Below, piece after piece: positions 9,988-19,681 of a stretch of 64,000 bases of DNA. Positions within the stretch are counted from its first letter, which is position 1. Every line of letters starts with the position of its first letter. The notes beneath the pieces were generated by a model, which saw only the letters and a list, made by a program, of their open reading frames with translations, made no database searches and was not told where the DNA came from. Source of the DNA: an uncultured Marinoscillum sp. (GTDB taxonomy: Bacteria > Bacteroidota > Bacteroidia > Cytophagales > Cyclobacteriaceae); contig CACLDR010000001.1 in assembly GCA_902605755.1 (NCBI GenBank), positions 57,656-121,655 on the forward strand. Direction: 5' to 3'. The position numbers and the translations under genes were made by a program.

Positions 9988-12794
9988 GAGACCTCAACAT
10001 AAAATCAGTGCTGATTATAGGAAGTGGGCCTATTGTGATTGGTCAAGCATGTGAATTTGACTATGCAGGGTCGCAAGCTGCTCGTTCATTGAAAGAAGAA
10101 GGTATTGAAGTAACCCTTATCAATTCCAATCCAGCCACTATTATGACAGATCCGGTTATGGCTGACCATATTTATTTAAAGCCTTTGACCAAAAAATCGA
10201 TCCGTCAGATATTAGAGGAGCGTCAAATAGATGCTGTCCTACCCACGATGGGAGGACAAACTGCTCTAAACTTAGCTATTGAGTGTGAGGAAGCAGGTAT
10301 TTGGGGGAAGTATAATGCGAAAATGATTGGTGTAGATATCGATGCAATAGAGACCACAGAGAATCGAGAAAAATTTAGGGTTAGAATGTTAGAACTTGGA
10401 GTCGACGTATGTCGAGGGGAGACGGCAACTTCATTTTTGAAGGGTAAAGAGATAGCGCAAGACATTGGCTTCCCGTTGGTAATCAGGCCATCCTATACCC
10501 TAGGGGGTTTCGGTGGGGGCTTTGTAAACAAACACGAAGATTTTGATAATGCGCTAAATGCAGGCTTGCAAGCATCTCCTATTCATGAGGTATTGGTGGA
10601 GCAAAGTATTCTGGGTTGGAAAGAGTTTGAATTGGAACTGTTGAGGGATAATATAGGCAATGTGATCATAATTTGCTCAATTGAAAATTTTGACCCGATG
10701 GGGATCCATACAGGGGATTCTATAACCGTTGCACCAGCAATGACTTTATCGGATACAGTTTATCAGCGAATGCGTGATTTGGCCATAAGGATGATGAACG
10801 GTATTGGCCAGTTCGCTGGGGGCTGTAATGTTCAGTTTTCAGTACACCCTGACACCGATGAAATTGTTGGTATTGAAATCAATCCACGTGTCTCCAGATC
10901 TTCAGCATTGGCCTCAAAGGCAACAGGTTATCCAATTGCGAAAATAGCCGCTAAACTGGCCGTTGGTTATAATTTGGATGAACTTCAGAATCAAATCACT
11001 AAAACTACATCTGCCTTTTTTGAGCCGGCTATTGATTATGTTATCGTCAAAATCCCAAGATGGAATTTTGATAAGTTTAAGGGTTCTGATCGACGTTTAG
11101 GCCTGCAGATGAAAGCCGTTGGTGAGGCTATGGGTATTGGACGTAATTTCCAAGAAGCCTTACAAAAGGCTTGCCAATCACTTGAAATTAAGAGAAATGG
11201 ATTGGGCGCGGATGGAAAAGAACTTATCAATCAATCTAAGATACTTTACAGTTTGGAAAATGCAAGTTGGGATCGAATTTTTCATATTTATGATGCCTTT
11301 AAATTGGGGATTCCTTTTCATAAAATACACAAGTTGACGAAAATTGATCCTTGGTTTTTAAGTCAGATAGAAGAATTTATTTCATTGGAAAATGAAATTG
11401 CTCGATTTTCCTTAGAGAATTTGCCTGCTGAATTGCTTAAAGAAGCCAAACAGAAAGGGTATGCTGATAGACAAATTGCCCATGTTCTCAATTGTCTTGA
11501 AAGTCATGTTTTTGATAAAAGGGAGGCACTAGGAATTAAAAGAATTTATAAGATAGTAGATACTTGCGCAGCAGAATTTGAAGCTAAGACACCCTACTAT
11601 TACTCAACTTTCGATCAAGAAAATGAGTCTGTTTCATCAGAAAGGGGGAAAATAATTGTTTTAGGTTCAGGACCAAATCGCATTGGACAAGGGATTGAAT
11701 TTGATTATTCATGTGTTCATGGTGTTTTGGCAGCAAAAGAGTGTGGTTATGAGACTGTAATGATTAACTGTAACCCTGAGACGGTATCTACTGATTTTGA
11801 TGTAGCTGATAAGCTTTATTTTGAGCCCGTTTTTTGGGAGCATATTTATGATATTATAAAATTGGAAAAACCTTTAGGAGTTATTGTTCAATTAGGAGGC
11901 CAGACGGCATTGAAACTTGCAGAAAAGTTGGAGCGTTATGGGATTAAAATTTTGGGTACAAGTTTTGATGCTTTAGATCTTGCCGAGGATAGGGGGAGAT
12001 TTTCAGATCTTCTCAAAGCACAAAAAATACCTTATCCTGAGTATGGAACTATAACCAGTGCTGCCTCAGCAATAGAACTGTCCAAAGAGATAGGGTTTCC
12101 TTTATTAGTTAGGCCCTCCTACGTTTTAGGGGGTCAGAGTATGAAAATAGTGATCAACGAAGATGAATTAGAGCACCATGTTGTGAATTTGTTGAGTCAG
12201 AAGCTTGATGGGAAAATATTGCTTGATCAATTTTTAGAGGGTGCCATTGAAGCAGAGGCGGATGCTATTTGCGACGGAGAAAACATTCAAATCATTGGAA
12301 TCATGCAACATATTGAGCCAGCAGGGATTCACTCTGGGGATTCATATGCAGTTTTGCCACCTTACAATTTGGGAGATTTTGTCATCCGACAAATAGAAGA
12401 GTATACAACTAAAATTGCTATTGCTCTGAAAACGGTGGGCCTCATCAATATTCAATTTGCCATAAAAGATGATAAGGTTTATATCATTGAGGCTAATCCT
12501 CGAGCTTCGAGAACGGTTCCGTTTATTTGTAAGGCGTATCAACAACCTTATGTTAATTTTGCAACCAAAGTTATGTTAGGGGAGAAGAAAGTAACAGACT
12601 TTGATTTTAAACCTGTAAAAGTAGGCTATGCAATAAAAGAGCCGGTTTTTTCATTTCATAAATTCTCCAATGTCAATAAAGAGCTTGGACCTGAAATGAA
12701 ATCAACAGGAGAGGCTATTTATTTTATTGATGACTTGATGGATGATTACTTTTTGAAAATTTATAATGACCGTAATTTTTACTTAAGTAGATAA
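9981..12794 (+). CDS. carB: Carbamoyl-phosphate synthase large subunit, lacking the C-terminal allosteric (MGS-like) domain
   Basis: [33 protein letters not shown]..., second half [21 protein letters not shown]; ends at residue 937 after the second ATP-grasp. Confidence 0.96.
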   Translation: [937 protein letters not shown]

Positions 12795-12803
12795 TTATTT
12801 CAA

Positions 12804-13034
12804 ATGATAAAATTTCTTCTCATCATAAGTTTTACGTTATATCTTATTTATAGGATAGGTAGTTTACTATTTAAAATATTATTTATAGGATTCACACAGT
12901 CTAAACGATCATCATATTCAAGGGGATGGGGTAAGCATTCTGTACCAGATAGCAATATTGACATCCAACACATTCCAAAAAAGTCAAAAGATTTTAAGGG
13001 GGGTGATTACATTGATTACGAGGAGGTTAAGTAA
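12804..13034 (+). CDS. Small membrane-anchored protein, DUF4834-like
   Basis: MIKFLLIISFTLYLIYRIGSLLFKILFIG then a basic tail ending GGDYIDYEEVK. Confidence 0.6.
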   Translation: MIKFLLIISFTLYLIYRIGSLLFKILFIGFTQSKRSSYSRGWGKHSVPDSNIDIQHIPKKSKDFKGGDYIDYEEVK

Positions 13035-13111
13035 GAGAGATCATTCAAATGAACATTCACTTAAATGTCAACATATGTTTTATGAAAATTTGATTTTCAC
13101 TTCAATTTATT

Positions 13112-13960
13112 ATGGCTTGGTTTAACAGAAAAGACAAGGGTATACAGACCTCTACAAAGGACAAAAAGGATTCACCTGATGGCCTTTGGTACAAGACCCC
13201 CAATGGTCATATTATTCACATGCGGGAGCTCAAAAAAAACTCTTATGTTTGTCCTGAAGATGATTTTCATGTAAAAATCGGTTCGAAGGAGTATTTTGAA
13301 ATTTTATTTGATAACAATAAATTTGAAGAAATGGATCCATTAATGTCAGCGACAGATCCTTTAAATTTTAAAGACACAAAAAAATATTCAGAGCGCATTG
13401 TGGATAGCCAAAAGAAGACTGGTCTAAAAGACGCTGTGAGAACGGCTCATGGTATGAGTAATGGGAAACAAATAGTCATCGCCTGTATGGATTTTAGCTT
13501 CATAGGGGGTTCGATGGGAGCCGTTGTTGGAGAGAAAATTTCCCGAGCCATAGATTATTCTTACCAAAATAATATCCCTATTCTTATTATATCCAAATCG
13601 GGTGGAGCAAGGATGATGGAAGCTGGAATTTCTTTGATGCAATTGGCAAAAATTTCAAGTAAATTAGCTTTACTTGAGAACAGAAAAATCCCATATATTT
13701 CATTGTTAACTGACCCAACCACGGGTGGTGTAACGGCTTCCTTTGCAATGTTAGGTGATTTTAATATTGCGGAGCCGGGAGCACTTATTGGTTTTGCCGG
13801 GCCAAGAATTATAAGAGAAACTATTGGTAAAGATCTTCCCAAAGGGTTTCAGCGATCAGAGTTTGTATTAGATCATGGATTTTTAGATTTTATTGTTGAT
13901 CGTCGACAACTAAAAAATAAGCTATCAACACTTTTAACATTGATTTTTGAAACGTCATAA
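13112..13960 (+). CDS. accD: Acetyl-CoA carboxylase carboxyltransferase subunit beta
   Basis: [13 protein letters not shown]..., [51 protein letters not shown]. Confidence 0.95.
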   Translation: MAWFNRKDKGIQTSTKDKKDSPDGLWYKTPNGHIIHMRELKKNSYVCPEDDFHVKIGSKEYFEILFDNNKFEEMDPLMSATDPLNFKDTKKYSERIVDSQKKTGLKDAVRTAHGMSNGKQIVIACMDFSFIGGSMGAVVGEKISRAIDYSYQNNIPILIISKSGGARMMEAGISLMQLAKISSKLALLENRKIPYISLLTDPTTGGVTASFAMLGDFNIAEPGALIGFAGPRIIRETIGKDLPKGFQRSEFVLDHGFLDFIVDRRQLKNKLSTLLTLIFETS

Positions 13961-13984
13961 AAGAATATAGGGTTTAAGTTTTAA

Positions 13985-14000
13985 GGTAAATGGGTTTACC
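13985..14000. promoter_or_regulatory. Inverted repeat GGTAAA-N4-TTTACC upstream of nqrF
   Basis: ggtaaatgggtttacc; a TATATTTG -7-like element follows at 14017-14024. Confidence 0.4.
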
Positions 14001-14055
14001 GTTTACGGATATCTTTTATATTTGCAATGTTTAAAAATAAATTCAAAATTTTCAA

Positions 14056-15354
14056 ATGACATCCATAGTTTTAACATCAATTATTGCTTTTACTACAGTG
14101 ATCTCGCTGTTGGTTTTTGTCCTGCTTTTTGCACAGTCAAAACTGGTACAAGCTGGTCCAGTGAATTTGGTTATAAATGGGGATAATGATAACCCGGTGG
14201 TCACGTCTGCAGGAACGTCATTATTGAGTTCCCTTAGTTCTCAAAAAATATTTTTACCGTCTGCGTGTGGAGGTGGGGGAACTTGTGCAATGTGTAAATG
14301 CCAAATTCTTGATGGAGGGGGCGATATTTTACCTACAGAGGTCGGTCACTTATCAAGAACAGAGCAAAAAGAACAAGTACGTTTGGCCTGCCAGGTGAAA
14401 GTAAAGGGAGACATGAATATAAAAATTCCTGAGGAAATATTTGGTATTAAGAAATGGGAGGCAACTGTGGTAAGAAACCATAACGTCGCTTCTTTCATTA
14501 AAGAGTTTGTGGTGCAATTACCTGAAGATATGAATTATCGGCCTGGGGGATATATTCAAATTGAAATTCCTAAATGTGAAATAGACTTCAAAGATATTAA
14601 TATTGACGCTCATCCAGATGAACATGATGAGGTTGACAAGTTTCAATTAGAATGGGACAAGTTTGGTTTATGGGATTTAAAAATGAAGAATGAGGAGGTA
14701 GTTACAAGGGCCTATTCTATGGCATCTTATCCTGCCGAAGGCCGCGAGATTATGCTTAATGTACGTATTGCTACACCACCTTTCGATCGAGCAAAAAATG
14801 GATGGATGTCTGTTAATCCGGGAATTGCTTCTTCATATATTTTTTCAAAGAAAGTAGGTGATAAAGTGACTATTTCAGGTCCTTATGGAGAATTCTTTAT
14901 CAACGAAACAAAAGCTGAGATGCTTTACGTAGGAGGAGGTGCGGGGATGGCTCCGATGCGATCTCATCTCTATCATTTGTTTAAAACCTTAAAAACGGGT
15001 AGAAAAGTGACCTATTGGTATGGAGGAAGGTCAAAACGTGAATTGTTTTATCTAGACCACTTTTACCGCTTGGAAAAACAGTTTGATAACTTTCAGTTTT
15101 TCATTGTTCTATCAGAACCTCAAGAAGTCGATAACTGGAAAGTTAAAAAGGATATGCAAGATGAAGAAGGGGATGGTTTCTTAGGATTCGTACACAAGGC
15201 AGTTATTGATGAATATTTATCCAAGCATGATGCCCCCGAAGATATTGAACTTTATTTCTGTGGCCCTCCGCTTATGAACGTCGCCGTTCAAAAGATGGGT
15301 GAAGATTTTGGAATACCGGATGAAAATATCCGATTTGATGACTTTGGAGGATAA
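14056..15354 (+). CDS. nqrF: Na+-translocating NADH:quinone reductase subunit F
   Basis: N-terminal TM, 2Fe-2[13 protein letters not shown]...[13 protein letters not shown] (FAD), [19 protein letters not shown]. Confidence 0.93.
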   Translation: MTSIVLTSIIAFTTVISLLVFVLLFAQSKLVQAGPVNLVINGDNDNPVVTSAGTSLLSSLSSQKIFLPSACGGGGTCAMCKCQILDGGGDILPTEVGHLSRTEQKEQVRLACQVKVKGDMNIKIPEEIFGIKKWEATVVRNHNVASFIKEFVVQLPEDMNYRPGGYIQIEIPKCEIDFKDINIDAHPDEHDEVDKFQLEWDKFGLWDLKMKNEEVVTRAYSMASYPAEGREIMLNVRIATPPFDRAKNGWMSVNPGIASSYIFSKKVGDKVTISGPYGEFFINETKAEMLYVGGGAGMAPMRSHLYHLFKTLKTGRKVTYWYGGRSKRELFYLDHFYRLEKQFDNFQFFIVLSEPQEVDNWKVKKDMQDEEGDGFLGFVHKAVIDEYLSKHDAPEDIELYFCGPPLMNVAVQKMGEDFGIPDENIRFDDFGG

Positions 15355-15420
15355 AGATCAAATTAATTAAATAAGGGGAGAATAAAGATATTTCCCTTTT
15401 TTTTTGGTTTAAACATTCGA

Positions 15421-16566
15421 ATGGATTTAAAACTTTTTTTTGACCCTGTTGAGGAATCTATTTTGGATTCAGCGCTCAGTCCGAGTGCATTCCAAAACAT
15501 TATAAATCTCCATAAGGTTAAAAAAATAAATTTGAGAGGTATACGTATTGCGTTAATAGGATTAAGCGAAGGTAGAGGGCATTTGATTGATTATGACATT
15601 GCGCAGGTTCCAAATCGTATTAGAAAATGCCTTTATCAGCTTACCATGAGCTTGGATCATGATGGTATATTAGATCTTGGAGATTTAAGAGATGGGCCCT
15701 CTTTCGAGGAAACCAATTTAAGACTCAAAGAGGTATGCGAATATTTATTGAGTCAAGAAATATTACCTGTTATCTTTGGAGGGCTTCAGAATTTTACTGT
15801 CGGTCAATACTTAAGTTATGAGTCCACAGGGAAATTGATCACACTCCTCAACATTGATTCTAAATTAGATTTAGAAGAGTCTGAAAATCCGATAGATTCG
15901 TATTTAGGAAATATATTTAAGTATAACCCTAATTATTTATTTAATTATATCCATTTGGGTTATCAATCTTATCTCTTAAAAGAAAGTAAGCTAAATATGC
16001 TAGAGACGTTGGGTTTTGATGCCTATCGCTTGGGGGAATTTAGAGATAATATAAAAGAAGTTGAACCTATTATACGGGAGGCAGATCTTATTTCATTTGA
16101 TTTATCGGCAATTCAGAGTACTTATTGTCCAGACACTACTAATCCTAATGTTTTTGGCTATTCTGGAGAAGAAGCTTGCCAATTGTGTTGGTATGCCGGT
16201 TTAAATAGTAAACTATGTTCGATTGGATTTTATAATATAACTGCAAAACTGGATGAGGATATCAAAACAGCTCAAGTAGTAGCTACGATGATTTGGTACT
16301 TTATTGATGGTGTTTTTAATAGGATTGGAGATCAATATTATAAATCGAGTGATTATTTTATTTACGAGGTATCACTTAATGGGGATGAAAATAATATACG
16401 ATTCTTCAAGAGTAAATTGTCAGAGAAATGGTGGATGGAAATTGAGGAGACTTATCAAAAAAGCGTTTTCTTAAGAAATAAAATGATCCCTTGCAGTTAT
16501 AATGACTACAAAACGGCACTTAACGGTGAGCTTCCGGAGCGATGGATAAAAGCCCGGTCAAAATAG
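15421..16566 (+). CDS. Arginase/formimidoylglutamase-fold protein, probably catalytically inactive
   Basis: IALIGLSEGRGHLIDYDIAQVPNRIRKCLYQL...IFGGLQNFTVGQY...NIDSKLDLEE...ISFDLSAIQ...GYSGEEACQLCWYAG. Confidence 0.8.
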   Translation: MDLKLFFDPVEESILDSALSPSAFQNIINLHKVKKINLRGIRIALIGLSEGRGHLIDYDIAQVPNRIRKCLYQLTMSLDHDGILDLGDLRDGPSFEETNLRLKEVCEYLLSQEILPVIFGGLQNFTVGQYLSYESTGKLITLLNIDSKLDLEESENPIDSYLGNIFKYNPNYLFNYIHLGYQSYLLKESKLNMLETLGFDAYRLGEFRDNIKEVEPIIREADLISFDLSAIQSTYCPDTTNPNVFGYSGEEACQLCWYAGLNSKLCSIGFYNITAKLDEDIKTAQVVATMIWYFIDGVFNRIGDQYYKSSDYFIYEVSLNGDENNIRFFKSKLSEKWWMEIEETYQKSVFLRNKMIPCSYNDYKTALNGELPERWIKARSK

Positions 16567-16624
16567 GGCATTTACCCCATTACACATTCTTGTGATTTTT
16601 AAAAAGTCTCTGTCTTAATAAATT

Positions 16625-16807
16625 TTAAGAGTTACCTAATTGAGTTGTTGGAATTTTTTTAGCAGATCGAATTTTCTTCTTTAACTTATTGATGATTTTG
16701 ATAGCAAGGTCAGGTTCAATATCTTTTATTAATTTGCGATAAACAGAAGGAAAAGATTTTTCTTCATTATAAATTTTTTTTGCAATTCTAAGATATTGTC
16801 GTTGCAT
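16625..16807 (-). CDS. Small basic hypothetical protein
   Basis: 60 aa, MQRQYLRIAKKIYNEEKSFPSVYRKLIKDIEPDLAIKIINKLKKKIRSAKK; no family recognised. Confidence 0.35.
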   Translation of the reverse strand: MQRQYLRIAKKIYNEEKSFPSVYRKLIKDIEPDLAIKIINKLKKKIRSAKKIPTTQLGNS

Positions 16808-17522
16808 TAAGTTAGTGTTTTTTCATAAACTATGTAGCTTTATTGATCTAGCCAAGATAACTCGTATCAGGAAAAAAAAACAAAAAATGAAGTAATTTAT
16901 TCACATTAGCATCACACTAAGATGTGGATAATTAAATAACTATTTATTAAATAGAGGGTTATAAATTTATACTTAAAGTGCAATGTAATGTATTTGTTTT
17001 TATACTTTAATAGGCATTAAATGGATAAATCTTCTTTTCGTCCTAATCTCAGAATTTATTGAAATCTAATAATTAATTTTTTTTTTTGAGCAGGATTTTA
17101 TTTGGAGGGTAATAAACAAGGATCCCAACGTATGGTAATATCTTTTGGTACATTAAATGGATATGTCTTCAGGACGATTGATAAATAAATACCAAAATGT
17201 AAATAAATACGTTGGACTCATTTTTAGAAATAAAAATATTTTGAATTACCAAATGATTATCTTGTATAATATAAAACTCCTTTTATCCTTTTCGATATCC
17301 TAGAAAGATGATCGAACACTTAATATTACTACTTAAAGAATTAACTTAAGCATTTTTTTTTAAAAGCGATTTTTTATGTTAAAAGAAGATGACATTCGGA
17401 ATAATTTTCCCCTATTTTGAAATGATGATCTATTTAACAACCGTAAAAGTCAATACTTCTCGAGTAAAAACTTTTCAAATTAACTTGAAGGGTTTACTTT
17501 TTTAAGTTTGTAATTAAAATTA

Positions 17523-18341
17523 CTACCTTCGATATGTTCCATCTGGAAGGGATTTGGGAAATATATATTTAGGGTTGGATAGCAATGAATATAGGGCTGT
17601 ATCTATATTTTTAACTAGATCAAGTGTATTTAAATCCCACTCCTTTGAGATTTCATGTAGTCTATTTTCTTGTGCACCAAGCATTGAAGTGAATCCCCAA
17701 TAAATATATTCGGTTGCCATACAATCATACTTACAAGTTCTGTCATCATAAGTGTACCAAGCAATTTTGGGATATTTATGAGGGATTTTTGTGAAATGAC
17801 CTCCTCTTGCTATATCCATTGCATTGGTTAGCGAGGTTCCTTTAAATTCACCAAAAACAGTTGGATAGGCATGGGCATAGCCTAAATGACTAATGACATG
17901 CCAAATTTCTTCCAAGGCGGCATCGAAAGGACCCATATGACCGTTTCTGTGCCATTCGGGATGTGATTCGTCAGACCCTAAATCTTGCGCGTTACGATTT
18001 ATTTGAGATATTTTTTTCCACATAATTAATGCTGCTTGGTTCTTAATGAGCGTTTTAAGTAGCAAGGAATTGTCAACAATTCCATCCTCATCATTGTCTA
18101 AATATTGAGCCATTATGTTTGCTGCATGCAGTAATTTGATATCTTCAACATCTGTGCAGGCGTAAATGGGGATCCCAAAAACATCAACTTTTCTATTAGT
18201 GGATTTAAAACCTCGATCAGAATGGCGAATAATCTTAAAGTTTGGGTCATTAGCTTGAAAAAAGGTATATATATCCACTTTAGTATTTTTGTAGCAGTTG
18301 AACAAAATTAACCAGTTAATTATTAAGCACATATTGTTCAT
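17523..18341 (-). CDS. Hypothetical secreted/lipoprotein-like protein with DNDEDG loop and EEIWHVISH motif
   Basis: QYLDNDEDGIVDN Ca-binding-like loop; AALEEIWHVISHLGYAHAYP; hydrophobic N-terminus ending ...LFNC. Confidence 0.65.
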   Translation of the reverse strand: MNNMCLIINWLILFNCYKNTKVDIYTFFQANDPNFKIIRHSDRGFKSTNRKVDVFGIPIYACTDVEDIKLLHAANIMAQYLDNDEDGIVDNSLLLKTLIKNQAALIMWKKISQINRNAQDLGSDESHPEWHRNGHMGPFDAALEEIWHVISHLGYAHAYPTVFGEFKGTSLTNAMDIARGGHFTKIPHKYPKIAWYTYDDRTCKYDCMATEYIYWGFTSMLGAQENRLHEISKEWDLNTLDLVKNIDTALYSLLSNPKYIFPKSLPDGTYRR

Positions 18342-18591
18342 ATTGGCTCACATTTTGAATTATTATCTTTATCCACAATCAATAAGTTAAAAAAAATAGA
18401 GAATGAAGTTAAAAAGCAGTTATTCTATCTTAAATATAAATTGGATTCGCTTGTGTAGAAAGTAGAAAATCATAAAAATAACTTATAAATTACCTTGAAT
18501 TCGGGATAATCCAAAAAATGAGAGTTATTGGTGATTATTTCAGACACGCCGAACTAACTTTTAAAATTAAATTTTTTTGACATCTAGTTAA

Positions 18592-18620
18592 AAAAACCAG
18601 CTGAATTAGCTGGCTTTTTT
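18592..18620 (-). terminator. Rho-independent terminator downstream of tRNA-Arg (minus)
   Basis: ccagct-gaatt-agctgg stem-loop flanked by A7 and T6 tracts. Confidence 0.75.
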
Positions 18621-18622
18621 AG

Positions 18623-18696
18623 TGAACCCGGCAGGATTCAAACCTGCAACCTCTAGAGCCGTAATCTAGTGCACTATTCAGTTATGCTACGGGTCC
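18623..18696 (-). tRNA. tRNA-Arg (anticodon ACG)
   Basis: Minus: GGACCCGTAGCATAACTGAATAGTGCACTAGATTACGGCTCTAGAGGTTGCAGGTTTGAATCCTGCCGGGTTCA; anticodon stem CTAGA/TCTAG, loop TTACGGC. Confidence 0.95.
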
Positions 18697-18865
18697 TTGT
18701 GGTATAATCTCTCCTTTAAAAACAAATAACTTTGACGAAAATAGTTAATTTGTTAAATAAACTCACGTTAAACAAGGAGATTTAAAATTGCGATTATCTT
18801 TACGCATATTTTATAAGCCATTTTATGAGACTTAAGTTGTGCAGACAAATAAATTTAATATTGAA

Positions 18866-19555
18866 ATGAAAAAAGGATTTGGTTTAATCATATTATGTTT
18901 CATCTTTTTTTTTGGTTTTGGACAAGAGGAAAAAAGACTTCAGCAGCCAGACATACCTGGAGATATAATGTTGGATCTTGGCTTTAATTCATTGATGAAA
19001 AATAATGAACTAATCAATACAAAAATATTTCCCTCACGTTCTTTTGGTATTTATTATATGGCTAAGCGCCAATTAAGTGATCGGTTTATTTTTAATCCAG
19101 CGATAGGATTTACGTTTGAAAAAATTGGATTTGCAGATCGAGCTAATTACCAGTTAAATGCTTTGAAAATTATTTCATGGGACACCGTGGAAGTAGGGGA
19201 ATTAAAAAGGAATAGATTGGCTATTACTTACCTAGAAACACCTTTAGAATTACGGTTCTATCCTGATAAAACAGTAAATGGAGAAGGTTTTTTTGTAAGT
19301 TTTGGAGGGATACTCGGGCTTAAAATTGTTGCCAAAACTAAGATAAAGTATAAATTGGGTGGTACCAATTTTAAAGAGGTTAATGTGGCTAATTTTGGTT
19401 TATCTGATTTTAGATATGGTATTGTTGCTCGGATAGGGTTCGAGAAAGTAAATGCTTTTTTGAAATATTATTTATCCGACGTTTGGCGGAGGGCACCTAT
19501 TGTTCAGGGGACATCAAGTCAATTTACTTTTGGAATTAATTTAACTGGATTTTAG
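18866..19555 (+). CDS. Outer-membrane beta-barrel protein (PorT-like)
   Basis: Signal peptide MKKGFGLIILCFIFFFGFGQ; barrel-like repeats; next to rpoN/asnS as in other Bacteroidota. Confidence 0.65.
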   Translation: MKKGFGLIILCFIFFFGFGQEEKRLQQPDIPGDIMLDLGFNSLMKNNELINTKIFPSRSFGIYYMAKRQLSDRFIFNPAIGFTFEKIGFADRANYQLNALKIISWDTVEVGELKRNRLAITYLETPLELRFYPDKTVNGEGFFVSFGGILGLKIVAKTKIKYKLGGTNFKEVNVANFGLSDFRYGIVARIGFEKVNAFLKYYLSDVWRRAPIVQGTSSQFTFGINLTGF

Positions 19556-19681
19556 CCAAAAAATTTAAATTTAGGTGTGTGAGATGGCATTATTTATTTT
19601 CCATTTTTATTATTGAAATAATTATAAGTTTGAATACCTAAATAATCTTTGCTTGAAATAAATTTTAAGTCAATTGACGTG

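Noticed and set aside
17010-17190. Near-repeat cattaaatggata..tcttc (about 17012 and 17152) in a long AT-rich gap
   Set aside because: Only about 20 bp, AT-rich, no further structure; could arise by chance.
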